From the NCBI RefSeq assembly GCF_000176855.2, contig NC_015138.1, positions 2,604,001-2,668,000 of the forward strand: a stretch of DNA of 64,000 bases. Direction: 5' to 3'. The position numbers were made by a program, and so were the translations under genes. Positions 59,051 through 64,000 of this stretch are shown here, piece by piece (the stretch's first letter is position 1; each line of letters begins with the position of its first letter). The notes under the pieces were generated by a model that did not search any database, was not told where the DNA came from, and saw only the letters and a program-made list of their open reading frames with translations. This stretch comes from Paracidovorax avenae ATCC 19860. Lineage in GTDB: Bacteria > Pseudomonadota > Gammaproteobacteria > Burkholderiales > Burkholderiaceae_C.

Positions 59051-59545
59051 ATGATGACCGAAAAGACCGAAATCGACGGCTACGATGCCCGCATCCTTGC
59101 GGCCCTGCAGCAGGACGGCCGCATCACCATGGCCGAACTGGGCCGGCAGGTGCACCTCAGCCAGCCTGCGGTCACCGAACGGGTGCGCAAGCTCGAAGCG
59201 GCCGGCATCATCCGGGGCTACGGCGCCCGGGTGGACCATGCCGCCCTGGGCTATGGCATCCGCGCCATCATCCGGGTGGGGCGCGCGGAATATGCGCGCG
59301 TCGTGCGGCTCATCGAGCAGACGCCCGAGGTGGTCAATGCCTACAACGTGACCGGCGACGACAGCTGGATCCTGGAGATCGCGGTCATCGACGTCAGCCA
59401 CCTCGACGCGGTCGTGACCGCGTTCTGCCTGCTGGCCGAAACCTCCACCTGCATCGTGCTCAATGCCCCGCGGGAAAACGCCCCGGTGCTGCCGGCCCGC
59501 CGCGACAGCATCAGGCCGCCCATCCGCAAGGTCACCGGCCGCTGA
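59051..59545 (+). CDS. Lrp/AsnC-family transcriptional regulator
   Basis: A 164-aa regulator. The helix-turn-helix (about 8-62) reads DARILAALQQDGRITMAELGRQVHLSQPAVTERVRKLEAAGII, and the RAM ligand domain (about 68-150) includes VVNAYNVTGDDSWILEIAV. Starts at tandem ATGs 59051 or 59054. It sits between two EamA exporters, divergent from one and convergent with the other, a common arrangement for amino-acid-responsive export control. Confidence 0.92.
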   Translation: MMTEKTEIDGYDARILAALQQDGRITMAELGRQVHLSQPAVTERVRKLEAAGIIRGYGARVDHAALGYGIRAIIRVGRAEYARVVRLIEQTPEVVNAYNVTGDDSWILEIAVIDVSHLDAVVTAFCLLAETSTCIVLNAPRENAPVLPARRDSIRPPIRKVTGR

Positions 59546-59570
59546 GGCCGCCGTAAGGCAGGCCGTTCGC

Positions 59571-60527
59571 TCAGGCCTGCGGAGGCTGCCCTCCGGATGC
59601 CGGCGGTTTCCGGCGCCCGGGCAGCGTGGCCAGCACCACGCTCGCCACCGCGATCCCGAAAGCCACCAGTTGCAACGGCGTGAACCGCTCTCCCAGCACC
59701 ACCACGCCGACCAGCGCCGCGCTCACCGGCAGCATCACGGTGAAGACGCCGCCCTGCGCGGCGGGCACGACTTTCAGTCCGGTCATCCACAGCCAGACGG
59801 TCCACATGCTCGCGGCCAGCGCGTAGAACACCAGCAGCAGCCACATGCCGGGCTTGAGCGACGAGAAATCGAACTGCAGCGCCGCATACAGTCCCATCGG
59901 CGTGGCCAGCAGGAATCCCCACAGATTGATCAGCGCCGTGATGCGGCGCGGACCCAGCGTGCCCGTGAGCTTCTTGCCGATCACCGAGTAGGCCGCTTCG
60001 CAGATCACCGCGCCGATCAACAGCAATTGCCCGAGCCAGACGAGGTGGCGGGATTGGGCAGCGTCCTGCGTGCCGGTACCGGCATGCGCGCCGGTTCCCG
60101 GCTGCGCCACGGAAAACAGCGCGATGCCCAGTACCGCGAGGCCCACGGCGGCCCAGGTCCGGCGGGGCACCCGCTCCTTCAGGAAGAACCAGCTCATCAC
60201 CGCAACCGCCGCCGGAATGCCTGCCATGGTGACGCCGGCGGTGACCGCGCTGGTCAGGCCGACACCCGAGATCATGCACAGCGTGAAAAGGAAATTGCCC
60301 AGGAACGATTCCAGGAACAGCAGGCGTCGCACCTGCGGTGACATGGGAGGCTCGTCCGCCGGCTTGCGCAGCCACGACAGCATGCCCAGACCACCGATCC
60401 CGAACCGCATCCATGCCAGCAGGAAGACCGGCAGCGCCTGCGACAGGGGCTTGGAAAGTGCGACGTAGCTGCCCACCAGGATCATGCTGAGGGCAAGGCA
60501 GAGATAGGCGACGGGGCGGCTGGGCAT
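59571..60527 (-). CDS. EamA/DMT-family transporter
   Basis: A 318-aa ten-span membrane protein. LCLALSMILVGSYVALSKPL at the start and FTVMLPVSAALVGVVVLGERFTPLQ in the second repeat are EamA features. A Gly/Thr/Ala-rich cytoplasmic or periplasmic loop (AQPGTGAHAGTGTQDAAQS) sits between the repeats. It converges with the Lrp gene, with 25 bp between stops. Different subfamily from the exporter at 58032. Confidence 0.87.
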   Translation of the reverse strand: MPSRPVAYLCLALSMILVGSYVALSKPLSQALPVFLLAWMRFGIGGLGMLSWLRKPADEPPMSPQVRRLLFLESFLGNFLFTLCMISGVGLTSAVTAGVTMAGIPAAVAVMSWFFLKERVPRRTWAAVGLAVLGIALFSVAQPGTGAHAGTGTQDAAQSRHLVWLGQLLLIGAVICEAAYSVIGKKLTGTLGPRRITALINLWGFLLATPMGLYAALQFDFSSLKPGMWLLLVFYALAASMWTVWLWMTGLKVVPAAQGGVFTVMLPVSAALVGVVVLGERFTPLQLVAFGIAVASVVLATLPGRRKPPASGGQPPQA

Positions 60528-60589
60528 GCGGCGATCGCGGCCCGGATCGATAGACTGCAGGGCCGACGCTGATTTCTAGGACACGCATC

Positions 60590-61018
60590 ATGCCTCAGCC
60601 GCCGCACTCCGATTCCGCTCGCCACGTGTTCGTCTACGGCACCCTGCGCCGCGGAGGGAGCAACGACATCACCCGGCTCGATCCGCCACCGGTCCCCGTC
60701 GGCACGGCGGCGGTTCCCGGCGTGCTCTACGACCTCGGTGCCTACCCGGGCATCGCGCTGACCGGCCCCGCGTCCGAAGGGGAAGGGCGCGCGCCCGTGC
60801 TGGGAGAGGTCTATGCCATCACCCCCGCGCTGGAGCGCTGCCTGGACCGGATCGAGGAGATCTGGCCCGAACCTTCCGGCGAATACGTCAAGCGCGAAGT
60901 GGTGGTTCGCCTCAAGGAGGGCGGGGCGGAGCTTTCGTGCCTCATATACGAAATCTCTCCCCATTTCCTGCAGGGCGCGCCCAGGCTGCTGCACGGCGAC
61001 TGGATGGCCGCGCGCTGA
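60590..61018 (+). CDS. Gamma-glutamylcyclotransferase-like protein (AIG2/YtfP family)
   Basis: A 142-aa protein with the substrate-binding loop VFVYGTLRRGG and a candidate catalytic glutamate in LDRIEEIWPEPSGEYVKREV. The family includes enzymes that release 5-oxoproline from gamma-glutamyl amines, but many bacterial members have no proven activity. It stands alone, 62 bp from the divergent EamA gene. Confidence 0.85.
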   Translation: MPQPPHSDSARHVFVYGTLRRGGSNDITRLDPPPVPVGTAAVPGVLYDLGAYPGIALTGPASEGEGRAPVLGEVYAITPALERCLDRIEEIWPEPSGEYVKREVVVRLKEGGAELSCLIYEISPHFLQGAPRLLHGDWMAAR

Positions 61019-61140
61019 AATTTCGCCCGTGAAACTCCCGTGCCACATTGTGAAAAATAGAAATGCTGCGGTGCCGCATAATTTCTCGATACGAGAAAAT
61101 GCATTTCATGATTCAAAAAAAATGCGTTAAGTCATTGATT

Positions 61141-61177
61141 TTGAAGGTAAAAATTTTATGTCTTATATAAGACATAA
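61141..61177 (+). promoter_or_regulatory. aceA promoter with 22-bp palindromic operator over the -10 box
   Basis: TTGAAG (61141-61146) and TATATA (61164-61169) are 17 bp apart. The -10 hexamer is the centre of a perfect 22-bp palindrome (61156-61177) whose half-site is TTATGTCTTAT. A factor bound there would occlude RNA polymerase, so repression is likely. The leader from here to the start codon is about 95 nt. Surrounding bases 61040-61170 are AT-rich against a GC-rich background. Confidence 0.65.
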
Positions 61178-61268
61178 GAGCTTGCGCGGGTCTTCTACAA
61201 GACCTACAGTTGTCTCCAAGGACGGCACACACCGCCCTCGTGTTTCCACCCACTTCCTGGAGATGACC

Positions 61269-62588
61269 ATGCCCCAAACCTTCAATGAGCAACTGAGCCG
61301 TGAACAGCAAATCGCCGCCCTGGAAAAAGACTGGGCGCAGAACCCCCGCTGGAAGGGGATCAAGCGCGGTTACAGCGCCGCCGATGTCGTGCGGCTCCGC
61401 GGCTCCTTCCAGGTCGAACACACGCTGGCGCGCCGCGGTGCTGAAAAGCTCTGGAACCTCGTCCACAACGAACCTTATGTGAACTGCCTCGGCGCGCTGA
61501 CCGGCGGCCAGGCCATGCAGCAGGTCAAGGCCGGCATCAAGGCGATCTACCTGTCCGGCTGGCAGGTGGCTGCCGACAACAACGAGTACGCCGCGATGTA
61601 CCCCGACCAGTCGCTGTACCCCGTGGACTCGGTGCCGAAGGTCGTGGAGCGCATCAACAACAGCTTCACCCGCGCCGACGAAATCCAGTGGGCCAAGGGC
61701 GTGAACCCCGGCGACGCCGGCTTCATCGACTACCACGCCCCCATCGTGGCCGATGCCGAGGCCGGCTTCGGCGGCGTGCTGAACGCCTATGAGCTGATGA
61801 AGGCCATGATCCGCGCCGGTGCCGCCGGCGTGCACTTCGAAGACCAGCTCGCTTCGGTCAAGAAGTGCGGCCACATGGGCGGCAAGGTGCTGGTGCCCAC
61901 GCAGGAGGCCGTGCAGAAGCTCATCGCGGCACGCATGGCCGCCGACGTGTACGGCGTGCCCACCCTGGTCATCGCCCGCACCGACGCCGAGGCCGCAGAC
62001 CTGATCACCAGCGACTACGACGAGAACGACAAGCCCTTCCTGACGGGCGAGCGCACGGCCGAAGGCTTCTACAAGACCCGCAAGGGCATCGACCAAGCCA
62101 TCAGCCGTGCCGTGGCATACGCCGAGTATGCGGACCTGGTCTGGTGCGAGACCGGCACGCCGGACCTGGAATTCGCCCGCAAGTTCGCCGAGGCCGTGCA
62201 CGCCAAGCACCCGGGCAAGCTCCTCGCGTACAACTGCTCTCCGTCGTTCAACTGGAAGAAGAACCTCGACGACGCGACCATCGCCAAGTTCCAGCGCGAA
62301 CTGGGCGCCATGGGCTACAAGTACCAGTTCATCACGCTGGCCGGCATCCACAGCATGTGGTTCAACATGTTCGACCTGGCGCAGGACTACGTGAAGCGCG
62401 GCATGTCCGCCTACGTGGAAAAGGTGCAGGAGCCCGAATTCGCGGCCCGCGAGCGCGGCTACACCTTCGTGTCGCACCAGCAGGAGGTGGGCACGGGCTA
62501 CTTCGACGAGGTGACCACCGTGATCCAGGGCGGAAAGTCCAGCGTGACCGCGCTGACCGGCTCCACCGAGGAAGAGCAGTTCCACTGA
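61269..62588 (+). CDS. aceA: Isocitrate lyase
   Basis: A 439-aa glyoxylate-shunt enzyme cleaving isocitrate to glyoxylate and succinate. The catalytic signature KKCGHMGGK lies near residues 198-206. [26 protein letters not shown] and [10 protein letters not shown] at the C-terminus are typical. ATG 61269 has GGAG 7-8 nt upstream; longer in-frame starts at 61158 fall inside the operator. It supplies C4 units during growth on fatty acids or acetate, fitting the beta-oxidation genes nearby. Confidence 0.97.
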   Translation: MPQTFNEQLSREQQIAALEKDWAQNPRWKGIKRGYSAADVVRLRGSFQVEHTLARRGAEKLWNLVHNEPYVNCLGALTGGQAMQQVKAGIKAIYLSGWQVAADNNEYAAMYPDQSLYPVDSVPKVVERINNSFTRADEIQWAKGVNPGDAGFIDYHAPIVADAEAGFGGVLNAYELMKAMIRAGAAGVHFEDQLASVKKCGHMGGKVLVPTQEAVQKLIAARMAADVYGVPTLVIARTDAEAADLITSDYDENDKPFLTGERTAEGFYKTRKGIDQAISRAVAYAEYADLVWCETGTPDLEFARKFAEAVHAKHPGKLLAYNCSPSFNWKKNLDDATIAKFQRELGAMGYKYQFITLAGIHSMWFNMFDLAQDYVKRGMSAYVEKVQEPEFAARERGYTFVSHQQEVGTGYFDEVTTVIQGGKSSVTALTGSTEEEQFH

Positions 62589-62620
62589 CCTGCCCGTTGA
62601 CCTGCCGCAGCGGCGGGCCC

Positions 62621-62651
62621 TTGCGGCCCGCCCGCGGGCACGGGTTAGAAT
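62621..62651 (+). promoter_or_regulatory. Candidate thrS leader promoter
   Basis: TTGCGG (62621-62626) and TAGAAT (62646-62651) are 19 bp apart, somewhat long. The -35 element lies in the loop region of a GC-rich hairpin (GGCGGGCC 62612-62619 pairing with 62625-62632) that probably ends the aceA transcript. Transcription would begin near 62658. Confidence 0.5.
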
Positions 62652-62685
62652 GCCTGCATCAACCACTTGCAAGGGCGAGAAAGGC

Positions 62686-62736
62686 ATGACGGTTATGACA
62701 CCGCGAACTACGGAGACCCCCTCCAGCAGCCGCTAG
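62686..62736 (+). CDS. Threonine-rich leader peptide of thrS
   Basis: A 16-codon frame ATG...TAG encoding [16 protein letters not shown]. Five of the 16 residues are threonine (ACG, ACA, ACT, ACG, ACC), against about one expected. A purine-rich stretch (AAGGGCGAGAAAGG, 62671-62684) precedes it. The end of the frame overlaps a small hairpin (GCAGCC/GGCTGC, 62726-62741). It lies between a promoter and an intrinsic terminator ahead of threonyl-tRNA synthetase, the expected place for a charge-sensing leader. Too short for ordinary gene finding; expression is inferred. Confidence 0.7.
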   Translation: MTVMTPRTTETPSSSR

Positions 62737-62817
62737 GCTGCATGTTCGCGCCTGCACGTCACTCACTGTTGCCTGCAACCCCGAAAAAGCGCGGACATCG
62801 TTCCGCGTTTTTTTTCG
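62702..62817 (+). promoter_or_regulatory. Transcription attenuator of thrS (alternative RNA pairings plus terminator)
   Basis: Segment 1, CGCGAAC (62702-62708, within the Thr codons), pairs perfectly with segment 2, GTTCGCG (62744-62750). Segment 2 can instead pair over 8 bp, one G-U, with segment 3, GCGCGGAC (62791-62798). Segment 3 is also the 5' arm of the terminator, CGCGGA (62792-62797) with TCCGCG (62804-62809), followed by eight T (62810-62817). A ribosome stalled at Thr codons would cover segment 1, free 2 to pair with 3, and prevent termination. Confidence 0.68.
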
Positions 62818-62867
62818 CCTTCGCTTTTCTCGCGCATCCTCCCCCGTCGAACCCAAGGCTTCAGCAC

Positions 62868-64000
<1,133 letters not shown>

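Noticed and set aside
61158-61268. An N-terminal extension of isocitrate lyase from 61158
   Set aside because: The start would lie inside the palindromic operator and -10 box, the added residues do not resemble the family, and a ribosome-binding site precedes the ATG at 61269.

Overview
The window is GC-rich, densely coded chromosomal DNA. Protein families and synteny fit a betaproteobacterium of the Comamonadaceae, most likely Acidovorax/Paracidovorax. Pointers are the infA paralogue beside tRNA-Pro, the five-step hut pathway (HutF plus HutG), the branched-chain amino acid transporter sets, a secreted GH5 glucanase and a stand-alone SWIB-domain protein. The genus is inferred from remembered gene content, not from a search. 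I see no insertion sequence, prophage, CRISPR array or rRNA operon.

Layout. 1-7380 (minus strand) is an RsbR-RsbS-RsbT stressosome module. It continues into a fused kinase/PP2C phosphatase and three sensor kinases, the last one cut by the window edge. 7742-10401 is an ABC importer, and 10445-20592 is a histidine-utilisation operon (hutC, hutH, hutU, a PhyH-type dioxygenase, hutD, hutI, hutF, hutG, a DMT exporter). HutC-like palindromes lie before both blocks. 20674-26734 holds a PAP2 lipoprotein, psd, infA, tRNA-Pro, an SGNH hydrolase and a DUF1624 membrane protein. 26783-30444 (minus) is selO-msrB-yciB-bolA-PPIase. 30628-37535 is an acyl-CoA ligase and a complete livKHMGF importer. 37681-42940 is a second partner-switching module (SiaABCD-like, with a CBS-PP2C protein as phosphatase) followed by an EAL protein, so it should control c-di-GMP. 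42913-44259 is a Tat-exported GH5 glycosidase. 44601-56085 is a fatty-acid beta-oxidation and short-chain dehydrogenase cluster. 56214-61018 holds an iron-binding protein, a SWIB protein, two EamA exporters, an Lrp regulator and a gamma-glutamylcyclotransferase. 61269-62588 is aceA, and thrS begins at 62868 and runs off the window.

How the parts work together. Histidine is taken to glutamate by HutH, HutU, HutI, HutF and HutG under HutC control. Fatty acids are activated, oxidised and fed to the glyoxylate shunt through AceA. Two phosphorylation-based partner switches, one ending in two-component kinases and one in a diguanylate cyclase, lie about 30 kb apart. The most striking regulatory signal is upstream of thrS. 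It combines a 16-codon leader peptide with five Thr codons, mutually exclusive 1:2 and 2:3 pairings and an intrinsic terminator, which is the layout of a ribosome-mediated transcription attenuator.
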